Source: Mesostigma viride (lineage: Eukaryota > Streptophyta > Mesostigmatophyceae > Mesostigmatales > Mesostigmataceae). From it: a DNA stretch of 64,000 bases. The DNA is taken from the NCBI GenBank assembly GCA_009746045.1, contig RPFO01000034.1, forward strand, positions 1,521,786 through 1,585,785, given 5' to 3'. A model generated the notes under the pieces. That model was not told the origin of the DNA and did not search any database. It was given only the letters and a program-made list of their open reading frames with translations. Positions within the stretch are counted from its first letter, which is position 1, and each line of letters starts with the position of its first letter. Of this stretch, positions 47,050 to 56,042 are shown piece after piece. The position numbers and the translations under genes were made by a program.

Positions 47050-47055
47050 AATAAA
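47050..47055 (+). terminator. AATAAA polyadenylation signal, GT10
   Basis: AATAAA in GGAAATAAACAC, 327 nt after the GT10 stop. Confidence 0.6.
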
Positions 47056-47088
47056 CACATGTAATGATATTTATTAATGAAACAATTC

Positions 47089-47094
47089 TTTATT
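47089..47094 (-). terminator. AATAAA polyadenylation signal, acidic-tail gene
   Basis: AATAAA on minus, about 108 nt after the stop at 47,202. The two convergent signals lie within 45 bp, so the transcripts end nearly back to back. Confidence 0.6.
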
Positions 47095-47201
47095 CCAGAT
47101 TATATTGCATGAATGGACTCTGTCACGTGTATTGGTGCTGCCACCACCAAGAAAAAGCCAGCATGGCTGTGCTGGTGCTGCCACACTACCATCATAGCTG
47201 T

Positions 47202-48122
47202 CTAGTGTGCATCTCCCTCGTCATTATCCTCATGCTCCTTATCATCATCATCACCATCATTGTGCCCATCCTTGGCATCCACGTCCTTAGGATCATCGTC
47301 CTTGGGATCATCGTCCAACGGGATTGCATTGTCGTCGTCGACACCCTCGATGGCTCGCTTCACAGAGGCCTGCCACGCCTCCTTCTCGGCACGGAGTGCT
47401 TCCAGCTCGGCCATGATCTCTTGCTGCTTCCTCTCGCTAGCCCTGAGCTTCATGCCGATGGCCATCGCAGCCCGCTGGGGATCCTCAAACATCTGGCCGT
47501 GGCCTGCGCTCTTGGGGTTCTCCCCGCCGAGCTTGCTTGGAATGGTTGTAGGGGTGCGCTCGCGCGAAACCTGCTCGGTCTTCGTGCGCTTGTAGGCAGG
47601 CTCGCTCCCCCCCTCCGCCTGCCCCGCCTTCTCCTGCATGACAGCCATCCATGCCGTTCTGATAGCAACGTGGTTCGTGCCAAACTTCTTAGCAAACTGG
47701 GCGGACTGCGTTCCAGTGAAGGTGTTGCAGAAATTGATGATCATCTCGTTGCATCCAGGCTCAAAATGTGAGATGGGCAGCCAGTCAAAACGCTGGAGCG
47801 ATTTGCCCTGGCGGTTGGCCTTCTGCCTCTCCTCGTCTGTGTAAAACCACTCCACAAGGAGCTCAACAACATTGTCGACCATCTTTGCGTCTATTATTTT
47901 GGACACGTCAAAGTGGTCGTACGAGTCATTATTCGCATCTTCAGCAGGCGCCTTGCTGCCTGAAGCGCGTTTCTTGTCACGATTGTCCGCCCTCACACCC
48001 CTCTCTGCAACGTTCATTTCCTTTTCTTTTGTTCTAACATCCTCGTCCAGGCGCTTGCCTACGAGAGTGAAAATCGTCTCGTAAGACGCCCTATTTATCA
48101 GCTGTGCAAGGTTGTCCTTCAT
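47202..48122 (-). CDS. Unknown protein with coiled coil and acidic C-terminus
   Basis: 306 residues with an ATG start. Residues about 1-60 are charged (KEKEMNVAERGVRADNRDKK). A globular part around residues 75-175 includes FDWLPISHFEPGCNEMIINF and AKKFGTNHVAIRTAWMAVMQ. A Lys/Arg-rich linker follows, then a probable coiled coil (RKQQEIMAELEALRAEKEAW, about residue 230). The tail is dominated by Asp (LDDDPKDDDPKD, DGDDDDKEHEDNDEGD). No family is recognised; such a layout is common in nucleic-acid or histone-binding proteins, which is only an analogy. It is convergent with GT10. The second copy (62,910-63,804) is frameshifted. Confidence 0.75.
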   Translation of the reverse strand: MKDNLAQLINRASYETIFTLVGKRLDEDVRTKEKEMNVAERGVRADNRDKKRASGSKAPAEDANNDSYDHFDVSKIIDAKMVDNVVELLVEWFYTDEERQKANRQGKSLQRFDWLPISHFEPGCNEMIINFCNTFTGTQSAQFAKKFGTNHVAIRTAWMAVMQEKAGQAEGGSEPAYKRTKTEQVSRERTPTTIPSKLGGENPKSAGHGQMFEDPQRAAMAIGMKLRASERKQQEIMAELEALRAEKEAWQASVKRAIEGVDDDNAIPLDDDPKDDDPKDVDAKDGHNDGDDDDKEHEDNDEGDAH

Positions 48123-48255
48123 CTTTGCCTGTCGACGGCTATGGAGTTTAATTCATCCCACCCATTATTATTAAATTCCTTTGCATTGCGGCTAGGGGCC
48201 GAGCATGCATTGTGCAAGGGCCAATTGGCCCAGTGCCTAGCGCCGCTCCGTGGGT

Positions 48256-48306
48256 ACTTTGACAGTAATTAGCATTGGTCAAGTGCGCGTACTTTGTCAG
48301 TAATTA
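48256..48306. promoter_or_regulatory. Direct repeat upstream of the acidic-tail gene
   Basis: TACTTTGACAGTAATTA and TACTTTGTCAGTAATTA, 32 bp apart, in the intergenic region before the ATG at 48,122. The role is unknown; no TATA box is evident. Confidence 0.35.
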
Positions 48307-48592
48307 AATTTGCACAAGTCCCGAGCACCGTGTCATACGCCCTTACTTCTGTCGTACGCAGTACCGGCGCGGCGTTAGGCGTGTTTCTGTGCAAAGTCCC
48401 GAATTTTCACCAAGTCCTGGGCACTAAGGGGGCCGTGCTAGTAAGTGTAGCTCCTAAACGGCTAAGTCTTTTTGAATTCTGTCACTTGCACCCTGTTTTG
48501 TATGCTCAGTATATGCTACGTACCTATTGCATTTGTTAATTGGCCTATTTATAATGCATGAGATGTGAGGACTCTTTGTTTACGTAAACGCT

Positions 48593-48598
48593 TTTATT
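48593..48598 (-). terminator. AATAAA signal of the left F-box-like gene
   Basis: AATAAA on minus, about 60 nt beyond the extended stop at 48,659. It lies in segment A, outside the inverted repeat, so the right-arm copy of the gene lacks it. Confidence 0.5.
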
Positions 48599-48658
48599 AG
48601 AAAATAAAATACAGTAATCATTTCAACACTCCTTTTCTCAATGTAGGAGTGGAAGTAC

Positions 48659-49377
48659 TTATTTGTACATCGCATGCGCCTTCCTCCGTTCATGGCTTGG
48701 CTTCAAAAGGCTGCACTCCCTGCAGCTGACATAGCCATTGGCCAGTTGGTTCTTCCACACGTCTAACTCCCAATTGCACAGTTCCTCCATCTTCTGCATC
48801 CGGGGGGGCGGTGGTGAGGAGCCACGCTTGTCTCGAGGGCCTTGCGCACCGCCTCCTTCATGCGATTGATGAGCTCGAGACCGTGCTCTTCTGCCGTGCG
48901 TTCCTTCTCGAGATCCGGCACGGACTTGATGTACTCGTGAGCGACAAGGTCAGCGTCGTGTCCGAAGACGATGACAGCCCAGAACATCTTGTCAAACACA
49001 TTCTGGGCAAGGCACGCCAGATGCTTCCTGTAGCAGTGAGCCTCGGCGACCCACCTCTTCGCTTGACGGAGAAAGATATAGGGCTTCTTGCCAATCAGCA
49101 ACCGCTTGCACATCTTGAGATCGCATGAAGTCATGTGGCGCAGCTCGCCAGGGTTCCTTCGGCGTCTGCGGGAGCGCATCTGAATCTCCTTCTCAATGGC
49201 ATTCAGCAGCTCAGTGGCTTCGATCGTCTTTTCCTCTTTCACCTTCTCAAACTGGACCTGCGTGGCCTTGTTGATTCCACACAGTTTGGGCCACGAGAGC
49301 TCCACGAGGCGGTGCACGATTTCTGCAGGCAGGCTGTCGAAGGTGGCAGCCATAGCTGGTTTCGCGGAGTCAGCCAT
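48659..49377 (-). CDS. Small F-box-like protein, left copy
   Basis: The ORF upstream of the chosen ATG (49,377) begins with GTG, so I start at MADSAKPAMAATFDSLPAEI. A plain reading ends at 48,763 (204 residues). After a run of seven C, another frame continues cleanly (MEELCNWELDVWKNQLANGY to HAMYK) and stops at 48,659, 3 bp inside the arm boundary. Either a 56-nt intron (48,849-48,794, GTGCGC...GATGCAG, phase 0; 220 residues) or a one-base error in the C run would join them. FDSLPAEIVHRLVELSW at the N-terminus weakly resembles an F-box, which binds Skp1 in SCF ubiquitin ligases; the hallmark is short and the assignment tentative. The rest is helical and basic, ending with CRECSLL. Confidence 0.6.
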
Positions 49378-49442
49378 AGCTGTTTTCGTGGTAGTGGTGG
49401 ATGGAGAGGAGGATAGCTGCGAGAGTTGTTGCGTCTCGCGAC

Positions 49443-49448
49443 TTAATA
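49443..49448 (-). promoter_or_regulatory. TATA-like box, F-box-like gene
   Basis: TATTAA on minus, 66 bp upstream of the ATG; CCACGGG or CCCGTGG sites lie farther upstream. Confidence 0.4.
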
Positions 49449-49813
49449 GACGAAGGGATATCCACAGCTGCCACGGGATTGGTCCGCGTCCTGTGGATAA
49501 GCGCGGCGCGAGCGCGACGCGCGCGTCCTGTGGATAAGCGCGGCGCAAATACGGAACGGCGCGGCGCGAGTACGGACCGGTGCACGTCCACGGGATTCTG
49601 CCACGTGGCACGTGCCATTCCCCGTGGTGACGGCGCCAGAAGTATAAATATAAAACCGCGCCAAATTCAAATTTTTGCCAAGTCTCAACGGCTAAGTATT
49701 ATTAAATTTGGACACTTGGGACGTGTGCAATTGTTAATTTTACTTTGATTGCAAGCATGGAAAATAAGACATGATGTTCGTGTGAATTGTTTTCATTAAA
49801 AATATAATTACTC

Positions 49814-49819
49814 TTTAAT
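49814..49819 (-). terminator. ATTAAA signal, multi-cysteine RING gene
   Basis: ATTAAA on minus, about 42 nt after the stop at 49,861. Confidence 0.45.
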
Positions 49820-49860
49820 TGTACACAAGTCCACGGGACTAGAGAGATTCTCTGAACTAT

Positions 49861-51126
49861 TTACAGGGCACGCGGGGCGGCCAGTTGGTTCATGACAGCT
49901 GCATAGCAGGACTCTGCGGAGTCGTAGCGGAAAAACGGGAAGCACAGGTCGTGCTTGGAGTCCTTGCCCTCGCAGATGGGGCAGGAGACACTCTTGGTGC
50001 CAGCCTCCCGCAGAGTGTCGAGGACGCACTCGCTGCAGACGACGTCGTTGTCGATGCTGTGGCCGTTGGCGGTGAAGAGGTAGTGCGCCTTCTTGTTGCA
50101 CACCTTGCAGGTCTTGGAGGGCACGTCCAACTGGTGGTTGCAGCCCATCTGCTTGCTGGCAGCCTTGACGCCGCAGAACTTGTTCTTCAGATGCTCGAAC
50201 TCCTTGGTGCCGGGAGTGACGGTGCTGGTGAGGTTGGACTCGGACAGCGTGAAAGAGACGAAGCTGAGGTGGGAGACATAGTTGCGCTTCTCGCACTCCC
50301 ACTTGATCCTGGAGATCTCCTTGGTGAAGTCGCTCTTGAAGTTCTCGATGTCGACCTTGGGCTTCTTGATGGCGTCGTTGAACAGCCCGCAAGACCTCAG
50401 GTAGTCGTTTGTGTCCTCCTGCTTCCTCTTGTAGCCACCGCGAAGAAAGGGCTGGTCGCGCTCCTCGACCTTGACGTTGACCTTGCCAGGGTCGGTGGGG
50501 CCGGTGAGAGCAAAGTTCGGCTCAGAGACGGTGTAGGTGCCTGGCGTGGGCCACTTGATGAACTCGGCGGTGTCCTCCATATCCGGGTAGATCTGGAGCA
50601 GCTCGGGGAACCTCTTCTTCGTCCGCTCGTGCTCGAACGCGAACTGCTCGAATGCGGGGTCCCAGCAGCTGATGCAGTGCTCGGCCTTGCCGTTGCAGTC
50701 GATCTTGAGGAGATCCACACGAGTCGGCTTCTTGCACTTGGCGCAGTCCTTCGTGGGGATGCTCTTCAGCATGTTGTTCTGCTGAAGGTACTCGCACGAG
50801 TCGCAGAAATGGCCGTCGCACGGGGAAAAGCTGTGATTGTTGCGCATCTTGTAATCCTCGTCAAACTCGCAGAAGTGCTTGAGAGACCTCATCTTGTCGC
50901 AGCCGACGCAGCGAATGCGCTTCTTGTTCATCATGATGTTGCTCGTCTCGTAGTGATCCATCATGTCGTTCAAAACGCTGCGAGAAGCCTCAGGAAGGTG
51001 GACTTCGCATGCATGCTCGCCGGTGACTGGGTGGAAAAGAATGTTGAAGTGGCGAGTTTTCTTGACTTTGGGAGCACTGTGCGGCCCACGCTGGCGAGGA
51101 GCAGAGATGGCGGAGGAGGAAGCCAT
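49861..51126 (-). CDS. Multi-cysteine protein with C-terminal RING-like domain, left copy
   Basis: 421 residues from MASSSAISAPRQRG. The longer frame starts at a GTG that overlaps the TATA box, so this ATG is preferred. Zinc-ligand pairs appear in two clusters. Residues about 85-165 hold CVGC, CDGHFCDSC, CAKC and CISC. Residues about 335-395 hold CKVC, a GHS, CSEC and CPIC, a C-x2-C ... H ... C-x2-C ... C-x2-C arrangement like a RING finger. Between them is a long region with WPTPGTYTVSEPNFALTG and a basic KRKQ. RING domains recruit E2 enzymes for ubiquitin transfer; E3 activity here is an inference. Divergent from the RING gene at 51,958, with the motif array between. The right copy differs by Ser to Thr at residue 3. 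Confidence 0.8.
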   Translation of the reverse strand: MASSSAISAPRQRGPHSAPKVKKTRHFNILFHPVTGEHACEVHLPEASRSVLNDMMDHYETSNIMMNKKRIRCVGCDKMRSLKHFCEFDEDYKMRNNHSFSPCDGHFCDSCEYLQQNNMLKSIPTKDCAKCKKPTRVDLLKIDCNGKAEHCISCWDPAFEQFAFEHERTKKRFPELLQIYPDMEDTAEFIKWPTPGTYTVSEPNFALTGPTDPGKVNVKVEERDQPFLRGGYKRKQEDTNDYLRSCGLFNDAIKKPKVDIENFKSDFTKEISRIKWECEKRNYVSHLSFVSFTLSESNLTSTVTPGTKEFEHLKNKFCGVKAASKQMGCNHQLDVPSKTCKVCNKKAHYLFTANGHSIDNDVVCSECVLDTLREAGTKSVSCPICEGKDSKHDLCFPFFRYDSAESCYAAVMNQLAAPRAL

Positions 51127-51205
51127 TGGAGCTGGTTGGTTTTGGTTGCTGAGAGAGCTGGGTGGATGCGAGTGGGATGCGAGGCGAGGTGGTGCAAGTC
51201 CTGCA

Positions 51206-51211
51206 TTTATA
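51206..51211 (-). promoter_or_regulatory. TATA box, multi-cysteine RING gene
   Basis: TATAAA on minus, about 80 bp before the ATG, flanked by CCACGGG (51,213) and CCCGTGG (51,229). Confidence 0.7.
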
Positions 51212-51321
51212 CCCACGGGGCTGCAATTCCCGTGGTCTAGAAGAATTCAGCAGATCGACGGCTCGTGGCTCGCCACGAGGTTTGTAACGGGAAACGGTAT
51301 GACGGTTACGAGGAAAATTTT

Positions 51322-51760
51322 CCCGTGGCCATACATTTTGAGCGTTATTTTGCCACGGGATTTGTAACGTAAAAAATCTTTCCCCGTGGCAAAAATATCC
51401 GACAGTTACTTTGCCGCGGGACCGGAATCGGATTTTTTTCTGTCCCCGTGGACGGATATTTTCGAGCGTTATTTTGCCACGGGATTTGTAACGTAAAAAT
51501 CTTTTCCCGTGGCAAAAATATCCGACAGTTACTTTGCCACGGGGCCCGAATCGGTTTTTTTTCTGTCCCCGTGGACGGATATTTTCGAGCGTTATTTTGC
51601 CACGGGATTTGTAACGTAAAAATTCTTTCCCCGTGGCAAAAATATCCGACAGTTACTCTGCCACGGGGCTCAAAACCGAAAATCCTTAATCCCCGTGGAC
51701 GGATATTTCTGACCGTTACGCTGCCACGGGACTTGTAACGTAAAAAAACGCGTCCCGTGG
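51322..51760. promoter_or_regulatory. Phased array of 15 CCCGTGG/CCACGGG sites, left
   Basis: Site starts are 51,322, 51,353, 51,383, 51,414 (variant CCGCGGG), 51,445, 51,477, 51,506, 51,537, 51,568, 51,600, 51,630, 51,661, 51,692, 51,724 and 51,754. Spacings are 29-32 bp, mean about 31, and orientation alternates at every step. Intervening sequence repeats with a period near 123 bp (CGTTATTTTG, TTTGTAACGTAAAAA, ATATCCGACAGTTACT). It lies between divergent TATA boxes. Spacing of about three helical turns puts all sites on one face of the DNA. It could be a shared upstream activating array or an origin/partition element. Confidence 0.9.
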
Positions 51761-51877
51761 ATAAGGTTTCGGCGCATAAACGACGAACGCGCTTCCACGT
51801 AGCCAGATTGCCCGTGCAAGACCACGTAGATAGCCTGGCAGCCACGGGACCGTCTCGTCAACCAAGGCCTGCGCAGG

Positions 51878-51883
51878 TATAAA
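51878..51883 (+). promoter_or_regulatory. TATA box, spliced RING gene
   Basis: TATAAA 75 bp before the ATG at 51,958; CCACGGG at 51,842 lies just upstream. Confidence 0.7.
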
Positions 51884-51957
51884 GACCAGACTTCCTCGTC
51901 TCCTCGCCACTCGCTCACCTCACATCAGCTCAGCACACCAAAACTCTCTCACTGGAT

Positions 51958-53142
51958 ATGGCTTCCCGCCCCAGATACGCAGCTAGCTACAACTTTGGCC
52001 GTGGTGTTACTGGAGCTAGTGGCAGTGGCAGTGGAAGTGGCAGGGGAAAGCGACGTGCTGCGAGGAACACGGCTACTGGAGAAGCAGGTTTGTGACGAGC
52101 CTTTGTTTTTTTGCACCCAAAAGCGCTTTTTCTTGTCGTTTCCGCCTTTTGGTACTCATTTCTTGTTATGTTTTCTTGCCCCCACACACCCGTGCATGCA
52201 GAACTGACCGCTGAACAACGGCAGCTTCACAGGGCTAACAAGCCTGTGCCCGTGCACGATAATCACGGGGACTTCGACACAAGAAACAACGTGTTTCCCT
52301 ATCTGGAGAACACTTTCAAGGTGGCGAAGCTCGTCCTGGACTTGAGCAAGATCGAATGCGCCATTTGCGCGGAGGAGAGAGACAAGTATGTCACTCTCAT
52401 GCTGGAGAACGAGCCCGCGCACGCATGCTCCATCATCATCTGCGACACCTGTGCCACTACCAAGCTTCACACGTTCAGAAACCAGTGCCCGCAGTGCCGC
52501 AAGCCGCTGAGCTCGTCTGGGCAGCTGTTCGTCCCCAACCCGCAGCTCAACAGCCTGGCGTCGAGGACGCAGTACAGGGCCTGCGAACACCCCGGCTGCT
52601 TTACGATCATCCCAAGCAACATGATGGCGGCGCACGAGGAGGAGTGCGAGTACAACGTCTACACCTGTGGCAACACCGTCTCGTTCCGCCTGCTGGACAA
52701 CGAGACGCTTTCTTCCAAGATGTGCTGCGGCTATGAGGGCAAGAAACGCGCCGTCGAGGAGCACATGGAGACTTGCCCGGAGGCTGAGTCTGCGAAGAAG
52801 CTTAGCGCAATGATGGGCGTGTTTGACAAGGTGGAGGCGCTCTCAGCTGCAATGGAGCGCGACAGCCCAGACGTCTTCAAGCGCATGGCTCAGTTGTTTG
52901 GGGTGACCACGGAGAAGGCCAGGCGCATCCTTGCCAGCCTGCCTGGAGCGAGTGCTGCCGGCCCTTCTTCCCAGCGTGCTCCTCGTCCAGGGGAAGCAGT
53001 GGACACAGCAATCCCCGTCGACGCCCCCACTGACCCAATCAGTGATCTCGTGGACGCCATAGACGCTGACGTTGCTGCACAGGGCGTCGACGACGAGGCT
53101 GCAGACCCCACCTGGACTCCGGCTGGCAACCAGGACGACTGA
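51958..53142 (+). CDS. Spliced RING-like protein, left copy
   Basis: Exon 1 is 51,958-52,087 and exon 2 52,202-53,142, with a 114-nt intron (donor GCAG|GTTTGT, acceptor GCATGCAG|AA) in matching phase, for 356 residues. Exon 1 begins MASRPRYAASYNFGRG and has a Gly/Ser run, then a basic GKRRAAR. The RING-like domain follows about residues 80-130: CAIC, a His-Ala-Cys, CDTC and CPQC. A second Cys/His cluster (CEHPGC, H-x5-C, CGNT, CCGYEGK, H-x3-C) resembles the zinc fingers that follow the RING in TRAF- or SIAH-type proteins. The tail is Ala/Asp-rich. The likely role is a ubiquitin ligase or zinc scaffold, inferred. The ORF reading from TTG at 52,111, which mimics a signal peptide, is intron. AATAAA follows at 53,300. 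Confidence 0.8.
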
Positions 53143-53299
53143 ACAGTTACAGCTGACAGCATTGGATGTCAAAAACCCCTCTAGTTTAGAGACAAGGGCC
53201 ATAGTTAGAAACCAGCCCATCCACGGGGTTTAGGTGACAGGCAGTAGAAGAAACACCCCACACACTGGGGACTTGGACAGGAAAGATGTGGATGTTTGT

Positions 53300-53305
53300 A
53301 ATAAA
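53300..53305 (+). terminator. AATAAA signal, spliced RING gene
   Basis: AATAAA about 158 nt after the stop at 53,142. Confidence 0.5.
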
Positions 53306-53394
53306 GATGTGGATGTTTGCAAAACCAGTTTGAAAAAATATCTAAGCTGCACATTAGTATAAGTATGGTAAGTTTCCAGCAGGCCACGTGGCAG

Positions 53395-53856
53395 CCACAA
53401 AGCCCGATCCCCGTGGTAGCCGGCGCAGTACGGATCCCGTAGGAATCCACGAGATATTTCCGAGATATTTCCGAGATATTTTAGATATTTTCAGATATTT
53501 TGAAAATATCCCAGGGACCCCGTGGACTCCCAGGGGAATCGTAACCGAAAATCGGACTCGCGGCCGGCGATCGGAGGAGCCACCACGGGAAAATCCCGTT
53601 TTTTTTTCGGGTGTGTCCTCAGAACGTTCTGAGGACACACCCGAAAAAAAAACGGGATTTTCCCGTGGTGGCTCCTCCGATCGCCGGCCGCGAGTCCGAT
53701 TTTCGGTTACGATTCCCCTGGGAGTCCACGGGGTCCCTGGGATATTTTCAAAATATCTGAAAATATCTAAAATATCTCGGAAATATCTCGGAAATATCTC
53801 GTGGATTCCTACGGGATCCGTACTGCGCCGGCTACCACGGGGATCGGGCTTTGTGG
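53395..53856. repeat. Palindrome centre with GATATTT repeats
   Basis: The symmetry point is between 53,625 and 53,626 in AGAACGTTCT, with no unpaired loop. From each side: several GATATTT units (53,455-53,510 and mirror), CCCCGTGG (53,519), CCACGGG (53,584), GGGAAAATCCCG and a T run. An origin, a resolved telomere junction and a fold-back artefact are all compatible. Confidence 0.85.
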
Positions 53857-53945
53857 CTGCCACGTGGCCTGCTGGAAACTTACCATACTTATACTAATGT
53901 GCAGCTTAGATATTTTTTCAAACTGGTTTTGCAAACATCCACATC

Positions 53946-53951
53946 TTTATT
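53946..53951 (-). terminator. AATAAA signal, right spliced RING gene
   Basis: Mirror of 53,300-53,305. Confidence 0.5.
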
Positions 53952-54108
53952 ACAAACATCCACATCTTTCCTGTCCAAGTCCCCAGTGTGTGGGGTGTTT
54001 CTTCTACTGCCTGTCACCTAAACCCCGTGGATGGGCTGGTTTCTAACTATGGCCCTTGTCTCTAAACTAGAGGGGTTTTTGACATCCAATGCTGTCAGCT
54101 GTAACTGT

Positions 54109-55293
54109 TCAGTCGTCCTGGTTGCCAGCCGGAGTCCAGGTGGGGTCTGCAGCCTCGTCGTCGACGCCCTGTGCAGCAACGTCAGCGTCTATGGCGTCCA
54201 CGAGATCACTGATTGGGTCAGTGGGGGCGTCGACGGGGATTGCTGTGTCCACTGCTTCCCCTGGACGAGGAGCACGCTGGGAAGAAGGGCCGGCAGCACT
54301 CGCTCCAGGCAGGCTGGCAAGGATGCGCCTGGCCTTCTCCGTGGTCACCCCAAACAACTGAGCCATGCGCTTGAAGACGTCTGGGCTGTCGCGCTCCATT
54401 GCAGCTGAGAGCGCCTCCACCTTGTCAAACACGCCCATCATTGCGCTAAGCTTCTTCGCAGACTCAGCCTCCGGGCAAGTCTCCATGTGCTCCTCGACGG
54501 CGCGTTTCTTGCCCTCATAGCCGCAGCACATCTTGGAAGAAAGCGTCTCGTTGTCCAGCAGGCGGAACGAGACGGTGTTGCCACAGGTGTAGACGTTGTA
54601 CTCGCACTCCTCCTCGTGCGCCGCCATCATGTTGCTTGGGATGATCGTAAAGCAGCCGGGGTGTTCGCAGGCCCTGTACTGCGTCCTCGACGCCAGGCTG
54701 TTGAGCTGCGGGTTGGGGACGAACAGCTGCCCAGACGAGCTCAGCGGCTTGCGGCACTGCGGGCACTGGTTTCTGAACGTGTGAAGCTTGGTAGTGGCAC
54801 AGGTGTCGCAGATGATGATGGAGCATGCGTGCGCGGGCTCGTTCTCCAGCATGAGAGTGACATACTTGTCTCTCTCCTCCGCGCAAATGGCGCATTCGAT
54901 CTTGCTCAAGTCCAGGACGAGCTTCGCCACCTTGAAAGTGTTCTCCAGATAGGGAAACACGTTGTTTCTTGTGTCGAAGTCCCCGTGATTATCGTGCACG
55001 GGCACAGGCTTGTTAGCCCTGTGAAGCTGCCGTTGTTCAGCGGTCAGTTCTGCATGCACGGGTGTGTGGGGGCAAGAAAACATAACAAGAAATGAGTACC
55101 AAAAGGCGGAAACGACAAGAAAAAGCGCTTTTGGGTGCAAAAAAACAAAGGCTCGTCACAAACCTGCTTCTCCAGTAGCCGTGTTCCTCGCAGCACGTCG
55201 CTTTCCCCTGCCACTTCCACTGCCACTGCCACTAGCTCCAGTAACACCACGGCCAAAGTTGTAGCTAGCTGCGTATCTGGGGCGGGAAGCCAT
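54109..55293 (-). CDS. Spliced RING-like protein, right copy
   Basis: Mirror of 51,958-53,142. Exon 1 is 55,293-55,164, intron 55,163-55,050, exon 2 55,049-54,109. The predicted 356-residue protein appears identical to the left copy. The 3' ends of the two copies face each other across the palindrome centre. Function and uncertainty are as for the left copy. Confidence 0.8.
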
Positions 55294-55367
55294 ATCCAGT
55301 GAGAGAGTTTTGGTGTGCTGAGCTGATGTGAGGTGAGCGAGTGGCGAGGAGACGAGGAAGTCTGGTC

Positions 55368-55373
55368 TTTATA
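55368..55373 (-). promoter_or_regulatory. TATA box, right spliced RING gene
   Basis: Mirror of 51,878-51,883. Confidence 0.7.
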
Positions 55374-55490
55374 CCTGCGCAGGCCTTGGTTGACGAGACG
55401 GTCCCGTGGCTGCCAGGCTATCTACGTGGTCTTGCACGGGCAATCTGGCTACGTGGAAGCGCGTTCGTCGTTTATGCGCCGAAACCTTAT

Positions 55491-55927
55491 CCACGGGACG
55501 CGTTTTTTTACGTTACAAGTCCCGTGGCAGCGTAACGGTCAGAAATATCCGTCCACGGGGATTAAGGATTTTCGGTTTTGAGCCCCGTGGCAGAGTAACT
55601 GTCGGATATTTTGCCACGGGGAAAGAATTTTTACGTTACAAATCCCGTGGCAAAATAACGCTCGAAAATATCCGTCCACGGGGACAGAAAAAAAACCGAT
55701 TCGGCCCCGTGGCAAAGTAACTGTCGGATATTTTTGCCACGGGAAAAGATTTTTACGTTACAAATCCCGTGGCAAAATAACGCTCGAAAATATCCGTCCA
55801 CGGGGACAGAAAAAAATCCGATTCCGGTCCCGCGGCAAAGTAACTGTCGGATATTTTTGCCACGGGGAAAGATTTTTTACGTTACAAATCCCGTGGCAAA
55901 ATAACGCTCAAAATGTATGGCCACGGG
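55491..55927. promoter_or_regulatory. Phased array of 15 CCCGTGG/CCACGGG sites, right
   Basis: Site starts are 55,491, 55,521, 55,553, 55,584, 55,614, 55,644, 55,676, 55,706, 55,737, 55,766, 55,798, 55,829 (variant), 55,860, 55,890 and 55,921. Strict alternation is the same as in the left array, with spacing 29-32 bp despite small deletions. Confidence 0.9.
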
Positions 55928-56036
55928 AAATTTTCCTCGTAACCGTCATACCGTTTCCCGTTACAAACCTCGTGGCGAGCCACGAGCCGTCGATCTGCTG
56001 AATTCTTCTAGACCACGGGAATTGCAGCCCCGTGGG

Positions 56037-56042
56037 TATAAA
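56037..56042 (+). promoter_or_regulatory. TATA box, right multi-cysteine gene
   Basis: TATAAA 85 bp before the ATG at 56,122, next to CCACGGG and CCCGTGG sites. Confidence 0.7.

Larger units (their letters stand above)
42923..48655. mobile_element. Segment A of the unclassified element, left copy
   Basis: The sequence from CCAACTCTTGCACACTGATG onward recurs in direct orientation from 58,608 to the window end, so the left limit of shared sequence is here. The right limit is where the inverted repeat B begins. It carries a minus-strand gene damaged by indels, the GT10 gene and the acidic-tail gene. 42,923-43,507 has no recognisable gene. No integrase, transposase or target-site duplication was found at the left edge. 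Confidence 0.7.
48656..53625. repeat. Inverted repeat arm B, left
   Basis: Each base pairs with position 107,251 minus itself in the right arm, shifting to 107,248 outside the motif array because the right arm lacks 3 bases. The only coding difference I noticed is TCC versus ACC at codon 3 of the multi-cysteine gene. The outer limit is exact: TACTTATTTGTACATCGC is shared, then the sequences diverge. There is no spacer at the centre. It carries three genes. Confidence 0.95.

Noticed and set aside
49885-51240. Plus-strand 451-codon ORF antisense to the multi-cysteine gene
   Set aside because: Shadow of the GC-rich coding strand, Leu/Val/Ala-rich, without motifs; the minus strand has the cysteine clusters, TATA box and poly(A) signal.
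51322-51760. CRISPR-like array
   Set aside because: Sites alternate in orientation, are only 7 bp, and the spacers themselves repeat; no cas genes. The 63-bp array at 30.2 kb has no unique spacers either.
52111-52201. Signal peptide at the start of the RING gene
   Set aside because: The hydrophobic segment lies in a GT-AG intron and starts from TTG; a TATA box and an in-phase first exon support the ATG at 51,958.
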